DNA from: Neisseria sicca 4320
Lineage (GTDB): Bacteria; Pseudomonadota; Gammaproteobacteria; Burkholderiales; Neisseriaceae
Assembly (NCBI RefSeq): GCF_000193735.1
Contig: NZ_AEPF01000124.1
Span: forward strand, 1-27,813
DNA: 27,813 bases
Reading direction: 5' to 3'
The notes under the pieces were generated by a model. The model worked only from the letters and a program-made list of their open reading frames with translations, was not told where the DNA came from and searched no databases. Shown in pieces: positions 1 through 8,404 of this stretch; positions within the stretch are counted from its first letter, which is position 1, and each line of letters opens with the position of its first letter. Position numbers and translations under genes: made by a program.

Positions 1-165
1 TTTCAGATTTGCTTTATCCTATAAAAACCGTATTCAGTAAACAACTTTTATCGCTGACTCAGAAAAGCAAAAATTATGCGCAATAAAGGAATCATTTAAA
101 ACTTTTCTATAGCATTCGTTACCTAAAGATTCCGTTCTTCTCAAAACCATCCATCATGAAAAAAT

Positions 166-194
166 AAAAAGCACGGTAATCAACCGTGCTTTTT
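166..194 (-). terminator. Rho-independent terminator of the atp operon
   Basis: The arms AAAAAGCACGGT and ACCGTGCTTTTT form a perfect 12-bp stem around a 5-base loop. Read on the minus strand the hairpin follows the atpC stop codon by about 15 bases and ends in a T run. This is the expected end of the ATP synthase transcript. Bases 1-165 beyond it are AT-rich and show no gene. Confidence 0.88.
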
Positions 195-209
195 GTAAAG
201 AAAAATTGC

Positions 210-635
210 TTATTTGTTTTTGTGCGAACGAAGATAATCCAAGGTTTTGAGCTGGGCAATCGCCGCGGCCAAGGCTTTATGCGCTTCAGCCAACGATTTA
301 TCGTCTTTCGCTTGAGAAATGCCGGTTTCCGCCGCTTTCTTGGCAGCTTCCGCACGCGCACGATCCATCTCGGAACTGCGTACGGCAACATCTGCCAACA
401 CAGTAAGTTGGTTGGGCTGCACTTCCAGCACACCGCCGGAAACGGCAACAAGCACTTCTTCGGCTTCACCCGGAACGGTCAAACGCAAAGCTCCGGGACG
501 TACCAAACTCATAATCGGCTCGTGTCGCGGATAAATACCGAGCTCACCTTGAATAGTCGGAACCACTACAAAACTGGCTTCGCCTGAATAGATGTTCTGC
601 TCGCTACTTACCACTTCAACTCGCATGACGCTCAT
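210..635 (-). CDS. atpC: F1Fo-ATP synthase epsilon subunit
   Basis: This 141-residue protein is the epsilon subunit of the F1 sector, part of the central rotor stalk on the cytoplasmic face; in bacteria it couples gamma rotation to the c-ring and can inhibit ATP hydrolysis. The N-terminal half (about residues 4-85) is the beta-sandwich domain, with typical text such as GELGIYPRHEP and LRLTVPGE. The C-terminal half is the helical hairpin rich in Ala, Lys and Glu. The first ATG is preferred because a strong Shine-Dalgarno sequence (AAGGAGG) lies 6 bases upstream; a second ATG three codons on is possible. It is the last gene of the operon, 10 bases after atpD, with its ribosome site next to the atpD stop, suggesting translational coupling. 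Length is normal for the family. Confidence 0.97.
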   Translation of the reverse strand: MSVMRVEVVSSEQNIYSGEASFVVVPTIQGELGIYPRHEPIMSLVRPGALRLTVPGEAEEVLVAVSGGVLEVQPNQLTVLADVAVRSSEMDRARAEAAKKAAETGISQAKDDKSLAEAHKALAAAIAQLKTLDYLRSHKNK

Positions 636-645
636 GCCGACCTCC

Positions 646-2043
646 TTAGTTTAAGGTTTTCGCTTTCTCGACCGCTTCTTCGATACCGCCTACCATGTAG
701 AAAGCTTGTTCAGGCAGATGGTCGTATTCACCGTTCAAGATAGCTTTAAAGCCGGCAATGGTGTCACGCAGCGATACATATTTGCCGGGAGAGCCGGTAA
801 ATACTTCGGCAACGTGGAACGGTTGCGACAGGAAGCGTTGGATCTTACGCGCGCGCATCACGGTCAGTTTATCTTCATCTGACAATTCGTCCATACCGAG
901 AATGGCGATAATATCGCGCAATTCTTTGTATTTTTGCAGAGTAGATTGTACGCCGCGGGCTACGTCATAGTGCTCTTGACCCAATACCATCGGATCCAGC
1001 TGGCGTGAAGTAGAGTCAAGCGGGTCAACCGCAGGGTAAATACCCAAAGATGCAATATCACGGCTCAATACGACGGTAGCGTCCAAGTGGGCAAATGTTG
1101 TTGCAGGAGACGGGTCAGTCAAGTCATCCGCAGGTACATATACGGCTTGGATAGAAGTAATGGAGCCTGTTTGAGTAGAGGTAATACGCTCTTGCAGACG
1201 ACCCATTTCTTCAGCCAATGTCGGTTGGTAACCTACTGCTGAAGGCATACGACCGAGCAATGCGGATACTTCTGTACCGGCCAGAGTGTAACGGTAAATG
1301 TTGTCCACGAAAAACAATACGTCGCGACCTTTGCCGCTTTCGTCTTTTTCATCACGGAAGTATTCGGCCATAGTCAAACCGGTCAAGGCTACACGCAGAC
1401 GGTTACCCGGAGGTTCGTTCATCTGACCGTAAACCATGGCCACTTTGTCCAATACGTTGGAATCTTTCATCTCATGGTAGAAGTCATTACCTTCGCGGGT
1501 ACGTTCCCCCACGCCGGCGAACACGGACAAACCGCTATGCGCTTTGGCGATGTTGTTAATCAATTCCATCATGTTTACGGTTTTACCTACGCCGGCACCA
1601 CCGAACAGACCTACTTTACCGCCTTTGGCAAACGGGCACAGCAAGTCAATCACTTTAATGCCTGTTTCCAGCAGCTCGGTAGTAGCAGACAACTCATCGA
1701 ATTTCGGGGCTGTCTGATGGATGGCACGGTGTTTGTCGGTATCAATCGGACCTGCTTCATCAACAGGCGTACCCAACACATCGACAATACGTCCCAAAGT
1801 ACCTTTACCTACCGGTACAGTAATCGGCGCATCTGTATTGCTTACAGTCATGCCGCGTTTCAGACCGTCCGAACTACCCATTGCAATAGTACGAACCACG
1901 CCGTCGCCCAGAAGCTGTTGTACTTCCAAAGTCAGGCCGTTTGCATCCAATTTCAGGGCGTCGTAAACATGCGGAATGGTATCGCGCGGAAACTCCACGT
2001 CAACTACCGCACCAATAATTTGTACGATTTTGCCTTGGCTCAT
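646..2043 (-). CDS. atpD: F1Fo-ATP synthase beta subunit
   Basis: This 465-residue protein is the catalytic beta subunit of F1, where ADP and phosphate are joined to make ATP. The Walker A motif GGAGVGKT is at residues 148-155. The catalytic glutamate is E180 in GVGERTREGNDFYHEM, and the DELSDEDKL segment of the C-terminal domain is intact (about residues 392-400). Length and sequence are those of an ordinary bacterial beta subunit with no sign of damage. It sits between atpG and atpC in the standard operon order. The gap to atpG is 38 bases and holds a one-mismatch DUS (2071-2082). Confidence 0.99.
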   Translation of the reverse strand: MSQGKIVQIIGAVVDVEFPRDTIPHVYDALKLDANGLTLEVQQLLGDGVVRTIAMGSSDGLKRGMTVSNTDAPITVPVGKGTLGRIVDVLGTPVDEAGPIDTDKHRAIHQTAPKFDELSATTELLETGIKVIDLLCPFAKGGKVGLFGGAGVGKTVNMMELINNIAKAHSGLSVFAGVGERTREGNDFYHEMKDSNVLDKVAMVYGQMNEPPGNRLRVALTGLTMAEYFRDEKDESGKGRDVLFFVDNIYRYTLAGTEVSALLGRMPSAVGYQPTLAEEMGRLQERITSTQTGSITSIQAVYVPADDLTDPSPATTFAHLDATVVLSRDIASLGIYPAVDPLDSTSRQLDPMVLGQEHYDVARGVQSTLQKYKELRDIIAILGMDELSDEDKLTVMRARKIQRFLSQPFHVAEVFTGSPGKYVSLRDTIAGFKAILNGEYDHLPEQAFYMVGGIEEAVEKAKTLN

Positions 2044-2070
2044 TATCGTATCCTAATTTCCTGTTCAGGT

Positions 2071-2082
2071 TTCAGACGACAT
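2071..2082 (-). repeat. DUS-like 12-mer in the atpG-atpD gap
   Basis: Reads ATGTCGTCTGAA on the minus strand, one mismatch from the mucDUS AGGTCGTCTGAA. It overlaps the last base of atpG and is the only near-DUS I see inside the atp operon. Confidence 0.6.
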
Positions 2083-2957
2083 TAAACTGCCGCTGCACCT
2101 GCTACAATTTCTGACAATTCCGTGGTAATCGCAGCTTGACGCGATTTGTTATATACCAAACGCAACTCTTTAATGGCATTGCCTGCATTGTCGGTGGCCG
2201 CTTTCATCGCCACCATACGCGCAGCTTGCTCTGATGCCATATTGTCACTCAATGCTTGATAAACCACAGACTCTAAATAGCGGCGAACCAGATATTCCAA
2301 CACAGCGATAGGACTTGGTTCATAACGATATTCCCAACTGAATGAAAAATAGTTATTCTCGTCTTCTATCACATTTTCGCCGATCGGCAGCAGAACCTCC
2401 AACCGTGGCTCTTGACGCATGGTATTAACAAAACGCGAATATACCAAATGTATTTTATCTAACTCATGCTTCTCGTAACGTTGGAAGATTTCAGTCATTG
2501 GACCAAGCAGCAATTCCATTTTTGGGGTATCCCCCAAATTAATCGCACTGGCAATAACGTTCAAACCGATGCTTTGACAAGCTGCCAAGCCTTTACTACC
2601 TAAACAGACAACATCAACTTCAATGCCCTGCTCTTGGTATTCATGGACTTGCGCTAAAAATTTCTTCAAAACATTCGCGTTCAAACCACCGGCAAGACCT
2701 TTATCAGAGGTGATTAAAATGAAACCCACCCGACGTGTTTCACGATGAGGTGCCAATAATTTAATACCATGATCTTCATTGGTTTGCGCCAAATGACTCA
2801 TAACTGTCCGCACTTTTTCGGCATACGGACGCGCTAAGCGCATCCGCTCCTGAGTCTTCCGCATTTTAGAGGTTGACACCATTTGCATCGCTTTAGTGAT
2901 CTTTTGGGTGTTTTGAACACTACGGATTTTGGTGAGAATCTCTTTTCCGACTGCCAT
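2082..2957 (-). CDS. atpG: F1Fo-ATP synthase gamma subunit
   Basis: This 291-residue protein is the gamma subunit, the rotating shaft inside the alpha3beta3 hexamer. The N-terminal helix starts MAVGKEILTKIRSVQNTQKITKAMQMVS, with the conserved KIxSVxNTxKITKAM pattern. The C-terminal helix contains the family signature ATDNAGNAIKELRLVYNKSRQAAITTEL (about residues 254-281). The central Rossmann-like part carries ITSDKGLAGGLN. The start is supported by AAGGAGT 7 bases upstream. It lies 24 bases after atpA in the standard order and the length is normal. Confidence 0.98.
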   Translation of the reverse strand: MAVGKEILTKIRSVQNTQKITKAMQMVSTSKMRKTQERMRLARPYAEKVRTVMSHLAQTNEDHGIKLLAPHRETRRVGFILITSDKGLAGGLNANVLKKFLAQVHEYQEQGIEVDVVCLGSKGLAACQSIGLNVIASAINLGDTPKMELLLGPMTEIFQRYEKHELDKIHLVYSRFVNTMRQEPRLEVLLPIGENVIEDENNYFSFSWEYRYEPSPIAVLEYLVRRYLESVVYQALSDNMASEQAARMVAMKAATDNAGNAIKELRLVYNKSRQAAITTELSEIVAGAAAV

Positions 2958-2981
2958 TTCAGACTCCTTTCATTTCAGCTT

Positions 2982-4529
2982 TTAAGCTTGGTAAGCATAA
3001 GAAGATTTGAAAGAATTCATGGCTTCAGTCAATATTTTTTCACTTTCGTCGGACATTGCACCTGATGCATTGATTGCTTCTAAAACACCAGGATGTTGAG
3101 TACGTACAAAGCTCAAAAATTCCGCTTCAAAAGCCAATGCCTTGGATACTGGTACATCTTCGTAAGAACCATTATTAATAGCCCACAAAGTCAAAGACAT
3201 TTCGGCCGTATCCAAAGTGCTGAATTGTTTTTGTTTCATCAATTCAGTAACCACTTCACCGTGTTGCAGCTGTTTGCGTGTAGCTTCATCCAAATCAGAA
3301 GCAAATTGCGAGAAGGCTGCCAACTCACGATATTGGGCAAGTGCCAAACGGATACCGCCACCCAGTTTTTTAATTACTTTGGTTTGCGCTGCACCACCTA
3401 CACGCGATACCGAAATACCAGCATTAATTGCAGGACGGATACCAGCGTTAAACAAGTCAGTTTCCAAGAAAATTTGACCGTCGGTAATCGAAATTACGTT
3501 TGTCGGTACGAATGCAGATACGTCGCCGGCTTGCGTTTCAATAATCGGCAATGCAGTCAAAGAGCCTGTTTTGCCCTTCACTTCGCCATTAGTCAGTTTT
3601 TCAACCTCGTGTTCATTTACACGGGCAGCACGTTCCAACAAGCGGGAGTGCAGATAGAAAACGTCGCCGGGATATGCTTCGCGTCCGGGTGGGCGGCGCA
3701 GCAACAGGGAAATTTGACGGTAAGCAACAGCTTGTTTGGACAAATCATCATATACAATCAATGCGTCTTCACCGCGGTCACGGAAGAACTCGCCCATAGT
3801 ACAACCTGCATAAGGTGCGATATATTGCAGAGCCGCAGCTTCAGAAGCAGTCGCAGCAACCACAATCGTGTGTTCCATTGCACCATGCTCTTCCAATTTG
3901 CGTACTACGTTAGCAATAGAAGATGCTTTTTGACCGATTGCAACATAAATGCAGGTAACGCCTGTACCTTTTTGGTTGACAATAGCATCTAATGCTACGG
4001 CTGTTTTACCTGTTTGACGGTCACCAATGATCAGCTCACGTTGACCGCGACCAATCGGAACCATTGAGTCAATGGCCTTCAGACCAGTCTGCATAGGCTG
4101 GTCAACCGATTTACGGGCAATCACACCTGGTGCAATTTTTTCAATGGGTGCAGTAGAAGATGTGTTGATCGGACCTTTGCCATCAATCGGACGACCCAAC
4201 GCATCCACCACGCGACCAACCAACTCACGACCGACAGGGACTTCCAAAATACGGCCGGTACAAGTAACTGTGTCGCCTTCTTTAATATGTTCGTATTCAC
4301 CCAACACCACAGCGCCGACGGAGTCACGCTCCAAGTTCATCGCCAAACCGAAAGTGTTACCCGGGAATTCGAGCATCTCACCTTGCATTGCGTCTGACAA
4401 GCCATGAATACGAACAATACCGTCTGTTACAGAAATAACCGTACCACGGGTACGCACTTCTGTATTTCCAGACAGATTTTCAATTTTAGCTTTAATCAAA
4501 TCGCTAATTTCAGCAGGATTAAGCTGCAT
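2982..4529 (-). CDS. atpA: F1Fo-ATP synthase alpha subunit
   Basis: This 515-residue protein is the non-catalytic nucleotide-binding alpha subunit of F1. The Walker A motif GDRQTGKT is at residues 169-176. The family signature PAINAGISVSRVGGAAQ is present in the second half, including the conserved arginine that reaches the catalytic site of beta. The start follows AGGAGAG by about 6 bases, and that site overlaps the end of atpH, 10 bases away, which points to coupled translation. Length and sequence are ordinary. Confidence 0.99.
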   Translation of the reverse strand: MQLNPAEISDLIKAKIENLSGNTEVRTRGTVISVTDGIVRIHGLSDAMQGEMLEFPGNTFGLAMNLERDSVGAVVLGEYEHIKEGDTVTCTGRILEVPVGRELVGRVVDALGRPIDGKGPINTSSTAPIEKIAPGVIARKSVDQPMQTGLKAIDSMVPIGRGQRELIIGDRQTGKTAVALDAIVNQKGTGVTCIYVAIGQKASSIANVVRKLEEHGAMEHTIVVAATASEAAALQYIAPYAGCTMGEFFRDRGEDALIVYDDLSKQAVAYRQISLLLRRPPGREAYPGDVFYLHSRLLERAARVNEHEVEKLTNGEVKGKTGSLTALPIIETQAGDVSAFVPTNVISITDGQIFLETDLFNAGIRPAINAGISVSRVGGAAQTKVIKKLGGGIRLALAQYRELAAFSQFASDLDEATRKQLQHGEVVTELMKQKQFSTLDTAEMSLTLWAINNGSYEDVPVSKALAFEAEFLSFVRTQHPGVLEAINASGAMSDESEKILTEAMNSFKSSYAYQA

Positions 4530-4539
4530 GAAAACTCTC

Positions 4540-5073
4540 CTAATTTGTCATAGTCGCATACAGGGCATTCAATTTACCCTGCACCGACAAATCCAAGACC
4601 TGGTCACCCACTTCAACTTTGACACCGCCAATTAACTCAGGCGCAACTTCAGTTGTAATTTGCAACTTACTGTCAAAGCGTTTTTTCAATATTTCAGCCA
4701 ACTCAGCCAGTTGATCTTCAGTCAATGGATAAGCGCTGTAAATTACAGCGGACTTAGTATGATTGAATGACAAGGTTAAAGCTTGATATTGAGCATAGAC
4801 TTCAGGCAATACAGGCAAACGTTTTTGCTCTGCCAAAACAGTAATGAAATTTTTCAATTCATCACTTTTTAACTCAACGAGTTCGGCAAGCACATTTACC
4901 TTTTCAGAAGTATTTGTTTCAGGTCGCTCAATCAAAGAAATGACTTTCTCATTTTGAACAACTGCGGCTAATTCTTCCAATCCGCCCAACCAAGACTCAA
5001 TTTGGTTTTTTTCCTGCGCCAGATTAAATAATGCTTTCGCATAAGGTCTGGCAATCGTTGCGAACTCAGCCAT
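4540..5073 (-). CDS. atpH: F1Fo-ATP synthase delta subunit
   Basis: This 177-residue protein is the delta subunit (OSCP family) that ties the peripheral stalk of the b subunits to the top of F1. The N-terminal helical domain begins MAEFATIARPYAKALFNLA, the typical ARPYAxALF start of the family. The C-terminal part holds the conserved ELIGGVKVEVGDQVLDLSVQGKL segment (about residues 146-168). The gene is 4 bases after atpF and 10 bases before atpA, so the three are almost certainly co-translated. Length is typical. Confidence 0.97.
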   Translation of the reverse strand: MAEFATIARPYAKALFNLAQEKNQIESWLGGLEELAAVVQNEKVISLIERPETNTSEKVNVLAELVELKSDELKNFITVLAEQKRLPVLPEVYAQYQALTLSFNHTKSAVIYSAYPLTEDQLAELAEILKKRFDSKLQITTEVAPELIGGVKVEVGDQVLDLSVQGKLNALYATMTN

Positions 5074-5077
5074 AAGA

Positions 5078-5548
5078 TTACAGCTCCTGTTTTAAAGCAC
5101 TGAGCAACTGCGCATGCTTGGAAGTATCCACTTCACTGCGCAAAATAGACTCGGCACCTTTAACCGCCAACGCAGCAACTTGTTCGCGCAAAACTTCGCG
5201 TGCAAGATTCATTTCTTGCTGGGCATCGGCTTTAGCTTGTGCTGTAATCCGCCCCGCCTCGACAGAAGCTTGTTCTTTCGCTTCTTCTACGATTTTGGCG
5301 GCACGTTTTTCGGCGTTAGCTACCATTTCGGAAACTTGGTTACGCCCTTCAGCCAAGAGTTCTGCAACTTTCTTCTCTGCCTGTTCAAAATCGCTCTTAC
5401 CGCGCTCGGCAGCAGCCAAGCCTTCGGCAATTTTTGCGGCACGCTCATCCAATGCTTTTGCGATCGGCGGCCACACAAATTTCATGGTAAACCAAACCAA
5501 ACCGAAAAAGACGATGATTTGAGCGAATAAGGTTGCATTAATATTCAC
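5078..5548 (-). CDS. atpF: F1Fo-ATP synthase b subunit (GTG start)
   Basis: This 156-residue protein is the b subunit of the peripheral stalk. One membrane helix lies at about residues 4-25 (LFAQIIVFFGLVWFTMKFVW). It is followed by a long charged helix rich in Ala, Glu, Lys and Gln that should form the coiled-coil dimer running up to F1. The start codon is GTG (CAC on the plus strand at 5546-5548), with AAGG about 10 bases upstream; the start matches the usual N-terminus MNINATLFAQ. Position between atpE and atpH is standard. The 71-base gap to atpE holds a possible hairpin (5574-5621). Confidence 0.97.
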   Translation of the reverse strand: MNINATLFAQIIVFFGLVWFTMKFVWPPIAKALDERAAKIAEGLAAAERGKSDFEQAEKKVAELLAEGRNQVSEMVANAEKRAAKIVEEAKEQASVEAGRITAQAKADAQQEMNLAREVLREQVAALAVKGAESILRSEVDTSKHAQLLSALKQEL

Positions 5549-5573
5549 GTTAGTTAACCTTCGTACTAGTGTT

Positions 5574-5621
5574 AATCAAACAGACCGAAGCCTGTACCTA
5601 GACGGATCACACCGTTTGATT
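5574..5621 (-). other. Possible hairpin just after atpE
   Basis: AATCAAAC (5574-5581) pairs with GTTTGATT (5614-5621) across a 32-base loop. The outer arm overlaps the atpE stop codon on the minus strand. There is no T run, so it is not an obvious terminator. It might protect or partly limit the transcript after the high-copy c-subunit gene. The loop is long, so this is tentative. Confidence 0.35.
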
Positions 5622-5856
5622 ATGCACCTGCAAACGGGTTAACGAAGGCGAACAACAGCGCGATAGCCACACCAATCAGGAACGCAGCATCAATCAGGCC
5701 GGCAATCAGGAACAATTTAGTTTGCAGTGGACCAATCAATTCAGGCTGGCGCGCAGAAGATTCCAAATATTTAGAACCGACCATTGCGATACCGATGGAG
5801 GCACCCAATGCACCCAATGCAACGATCAAACCACATGCAATAGCAATCAAACCCAT
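5620..5856 (-). CDS. atpE: F1Fo-ATP synthase c subunit (proteolipid)
   Basis: This 78-residue, two-helix membrane protein forms the proton-driven c-ring. The first helix is glycine and alanine rich (about residues 3-27), the polar loop carries RQP at residues 36-38, and the proton-binding carboxylate is D56 in GLIDAAF in the second helix. An aspartate in this position, without the Na+-site glutamine and serine pattern, fits a proton-type ring. The reading frame stays open 12 codons further upstream, but the internal ATG at 5856 is chosen. It has AAGGAGT 5 bases before it and gives the normal MGLIAIACG start. Confidence 0.97.
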   Translation of the reverse strand: MGLIAIACGLIVALGALGASIGIAMVGSKYLESSARQPELIGPLQTKLFLIAGLIDAAFLIGVAIALLFAFVNPFAGA

Positions 5857-5917
5857 TTTAAACTCCTTAAGAAAACAAAGGTTAAACCACAAATAAAGAT
5901 AAAACTACCTAGAAAAT

Positions 5918-6784
5918 TTAGTGGGCATCATGAGCTTGTCCAATATAGACAAACGCCAAGGCCATAAAGATAAATGCCTGTAGGGTAATCACCAAAATAT
6001 GGAAAATCGCCCATGCCAATCCGGCAAGAATGTGAAAACCAAACAGAATAGGATCCAGCACTTCAACGCTTCCAGATGTCGCCCAAGCACCACCTAGTAA
6101 AGCAATCAGAAGGAACACCAGTTCGCCGGCATACATATTGCCGAACAACCGCATTCCATGAGAAACGGTTTTAGAGACGAATTCAACTAGATTTAAAAAG
6201 AAGTTTATGGGAGCAAGTATGGCACCAAAAGGGGCAGTAAACAATTCATGAACCCAACCACCGACACCTTTAATTTTAATATTATAATAAATACAAATTA
6301 GCAATACACCGATGGACAACGCCAAAGTGGTATTCAAATCTGCGGTCGGCACAATTCGCAACAATGCATGATGGTTACCGGTAGCGTTTTGCCACAGCCA
6401 CGGTAGCAGATCTACCGGCAACATATCCATGGCATTCATTAGGAAAATCCATACAAACAGCGTTAAACCTAATGGAGCAATGGCTTTTCGGGATTGTTCA
6501 TTGTGAATAATGCTTTTGCACATATTATCCACAAACTCAAATAGAATCTCGACAGCAGCCTGAAAACGTCCGGGAACGCCCGCCGTGGCCTTCTTAGCAC
6601 CACGCCAAAGCAGGAAACTTCCGATTACGCCTAACAAAACAGCAAAAAAAATCGCATCAAGATTGATAAACGAAAAATCGGCAATATTTTTCAGGCCTTG
6701 GCCTTGGGCAACATCCGACAGACTGGTCAAGCTTTGCAAATGGTGCTTGATGTAGTCGGCAGCGGTTATTGTTTCACCTGCCAT
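5918..6784 (-). CDS. atpB: F1Fo-ATP synthase a subunit
   Basis: This 288-residue integral membrane protein is the stator a subunit that forms the proton half-channels against the c-ring. The essential arginine is R212 in HGMRLFGNMYAGEL, and the following helices carry the usual C-terminal pattern with QAFIFMALAFVYIGQAHDAH at the end. Five to six hydrophobic helices are visible from about residue 44 onward. The start overlaps the end of atpI by 11 bases, so the two are probably translated together. Confidence 0.98.
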   Translation of the reverse strand: MAGETITAADYIKHHLQSLTSLSDVAQGQGLKNIADFSFINLDAIFFAVLLGVIGSFLLWRGAKKATAGVPGRFQAAVEILFEFVDNMCKSIIHNEQSRKAIAPLGLTLFVWIFLMNAMDMLPVDLLPWLWQNATGNHHALLRIVPTADLNTTLALSIGVLLICIYYNIKIKGVGGWVHELFTAPFGAILAPINFFLNLVEFVSKTVSHGMRLFGNMYAGELVFLLIALLGGAWATSGSVEVLDPILFGFHILAGLAWAIFHILVITLQAFIFMALAFVYIGQAHDAH

Positions 6785-7127
6785 AATGCTTTACTCTCAA
6801 CAATACTAAAAAAACCAAATGACTGACACTGAGCAATCCGAACAAGAACGGAAGGAATATTAAAGACTGATGCCAAACCATGAATACGGCAAGCATCATC
6901 ACCAGCGACAGCACTACTTTTAAAACTTCCCCAATAATGAACGCTTTACCATGATACAAAGGGTTGCACTTGGAAAGTTTTAAAACTAAAACTGCAATAG
7001 AAGACGGAGCTAAATAACAAATCCCGCCTACGACAGATGACCAAAATCCATTCACACCCGCAAAAACTGCACTTAATGCAGAGATAATGAATAAAACAAC
7101 AGCTTGATAAACTAAAATCTGATTCAT
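6774..7127 (-). CDS. atpI: ATP synthase I protein, small membrane assembly factor
   Basis: This 117-residue protein has four hydrophobic stretches (about residues 7-23, 30-48, 67-85 and 90-110) and sits at the head of the atp operon. Its size and place fit AtpI, which in other bacteria helps c-ring assembly or stability. The conserved text FWSSVVGGICYLAPSSIAVLVL is typical of the family. No strong Shine-Dalgarno sequence is seen, in contrast to most of the operon, so expression may be low. It overlaps atpB by 11 bases. Confidence 0.9.
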   Translation of the reverse strand: MNQILVYQAVVLFIISALSAVFAGVNGFWSSVVGGICYLAPSSIAVLVLKLSKCNPLYHGKAFIIGEVLKVVLSLVMMLAVFMVWHQSLIFLPFLFGLLSVSHLVFLVLLRVKHYGR

Positions 7128-7170
7128 GCAAAATAGAAGCTACAACGAAATGACCAATCAGCGATACTAG

Positions 7171-7199
7171 AATATAATGAAGAAGCCTATACACGTCAA
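7171..7199 (-). promoter_or_regulatory. Promoter of the atp operon
   Basis: On the minus strand, TTGACG (plus 7194-7199) is followed after exactly 17 bases by TATATT (plus 7171-7176). These match the sigma70 consensus at 5 of 6 bases each. The site is about 45 bases upstream of atpI and lies after the parB terminator, so the operon should be transcribed independently of parB. Confidence 0.75.
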
Positions 7200-7326
7200 G
7201 GGATAGTTAATCTTTGTCAAATAATAACTCCTACCACATTCCTAACTTCTACACTACAATTTTCAATCATATCACAAATTACATTAAATTACAGCCATTG
7301 CCCAGTAATTTTATTTCAATAAAAAA

Positions 7327-7362
7327 GTCATCTGAAAACCGTAGAATAAGTTTTCAGATGGC
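7327..7362 (-). terminator. Terminator after parB built from a DUS-like inverted repeat
   Basis: GTCATCTGAAAAC (7327-7339) and GTTTTCAGATGGC (7350-7362) form a 13-bp stem with one G-T pair and a 10-base loop. The minus strand continues with six T residues. The arms resemble DUS but carry CATCTGAA instead of CGTCTGAA, a degenerate form. It separates parB from the atp promoter. Confidence 0.8.
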
Positions 7363-7392
7363 CTTAATTCTAAATTTTCTGCACAACCTAAT

Positions 7393-8250
7393 TTACATCT
7401 GATAATCAATGCCCAATTGTTTCAGTAAATACTCAAATGTTTCCGGCGTATCGAAGTGGAGGACGATTTTGCCTTTTTTGTGATTGGTGGTTTTGACTTC
7501 TGCGTTAACGCCCAGTCTTTCGGTCAAAACGTCGTTCAGACGACGTATGTCGGGGCTGATGGTTTTTTTGATTTCCTGTTTTGCCTGATGGGCGATTTGG
7601 CTGCGGCGTTCGACTTCGCGTACCGACCAACCATTTTTCACAGCCTTTTGCGCCAATTCTAGCTGCTCGACCACAGGCAGGGTCAGCAGGGCGCGGGCGT
7701 GTCCCATCTCAAGATGGCGGTGGTAGAGCATTTCTTGGACAGGCTCGGGCAGGCTCAACAGGCGCAGGCTGTTGGAAATCGCGCTGCGGCTTTTGCCGAC
7801 TGCCTTGGCGATGGTTTCGTGAGTCAGCCCGAACTCGTCGGCAAGGCGTTTCAAACCTTGCGCTTCTTCAATCGGGTTTAAATTTTCGCGTTGCAGGTTT
7901 TCAATCAAACCCATTGCCAGCGCAGTTTCGTCGCTGATGGTTTTGATGACGACCGGAATCTCGGTCAGTCCGGCAAGCTGGGATGCGCGCCAGCGGCGTT
8001 CGCCGGCGATCAGTTCGTATTGGGAAAGGCCGTGTTCGCGCACGATGACCGGCTGGATAACGCCTTGCGCTTTAATCGAATCCGCCAGCTCCTGCAAGGC
8101 TTCGTCGTCCATCTGAACCCGCGCCTGATAGCGGCCGGGCTGGATGTCGTTGATGGCGACGGTAGTCAGGCGGTCGCTGCTGCTGTTGTCCACGCCGTTG
8201 GAAATCAGGGAATCTAAACCGCGGCCCAAACCGCCTTTTGCTTTTGCCAT
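7393..8250 (-). CDS. parB: Chromosome-partitioning protein ParB
   Basis: This 285-residue protein is a ParB/Spo0J-family CTP-dependent DNA clamp that loads at parS sites near the origin and helps chromosome segregation. The start MAKAKGGLGRGLDSLI is typical. The ParB/Srx domain (about residues 28-115) contains the conserved ELIAGERRWRAS box and GLIENLQRENLNPIEEA. A helix-turn-helix follows (LTHETIAKAVGKSRSAISNSLRLLSLP, about residues 136-162), and the C-terminus is the dimer domain. AAGGA lies about 6 bases before the ATG. Its place before the atp operon is typical of origin-proximal DNA. The usual parA partner is not next to it: the upstream neighbour is a divergent membrane-protein gene. 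Confidence 0.96.
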   Translation of the reverse strand: MAKAKGGLGRGLDSLISNGVDNSSSDRLTTVAINDIQPGRYQARVQMDDEALQELADSIKAQGVIQPVIVREHGLSQYELIAGERRWRASQLAGLTEIPVVIKTISDETALAMGLIENLQRENLNPIEEAQGLKRLADEFGLTHETIAKAVGKSRSAISNSLRLLSLPEPVQEMLYHRHLEMGHARALLTLPVVEQLELAQKAVKNGWSVREVERRSQIAHQAKQEIKKTISPDIRRLNDVLTERLGVNAEVKTTNHKKGKIVLHFDTPETFEYLLKQLGIDYQM

Positions 8251-8261
8251 ATTGAATCCTT

Positions 8262-8273
8262 TTCAGACGACCT
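8262..8273 (-). repeat. DNA uptake sequence (mucDUS)
   Basis: Exact AGGTCGTCTGAA on the minus strand, just upstream of parB in the divergent intergenic region. It is the first exact DUS counted from the left end of the window. Confidence 0.85.
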
Positions 8274-8404
8274 TCCATAAAGCGCGTATTCTAGCGGATA
8301 TTCGCAGCTGGCGACAATTCATATCACATCGTCTGTATTTATCAGACCGTATATTTTCAGCTAAAATCCAGCCTTCTATTTTTTATCGAACCACTCGTCA
8401 GTCA

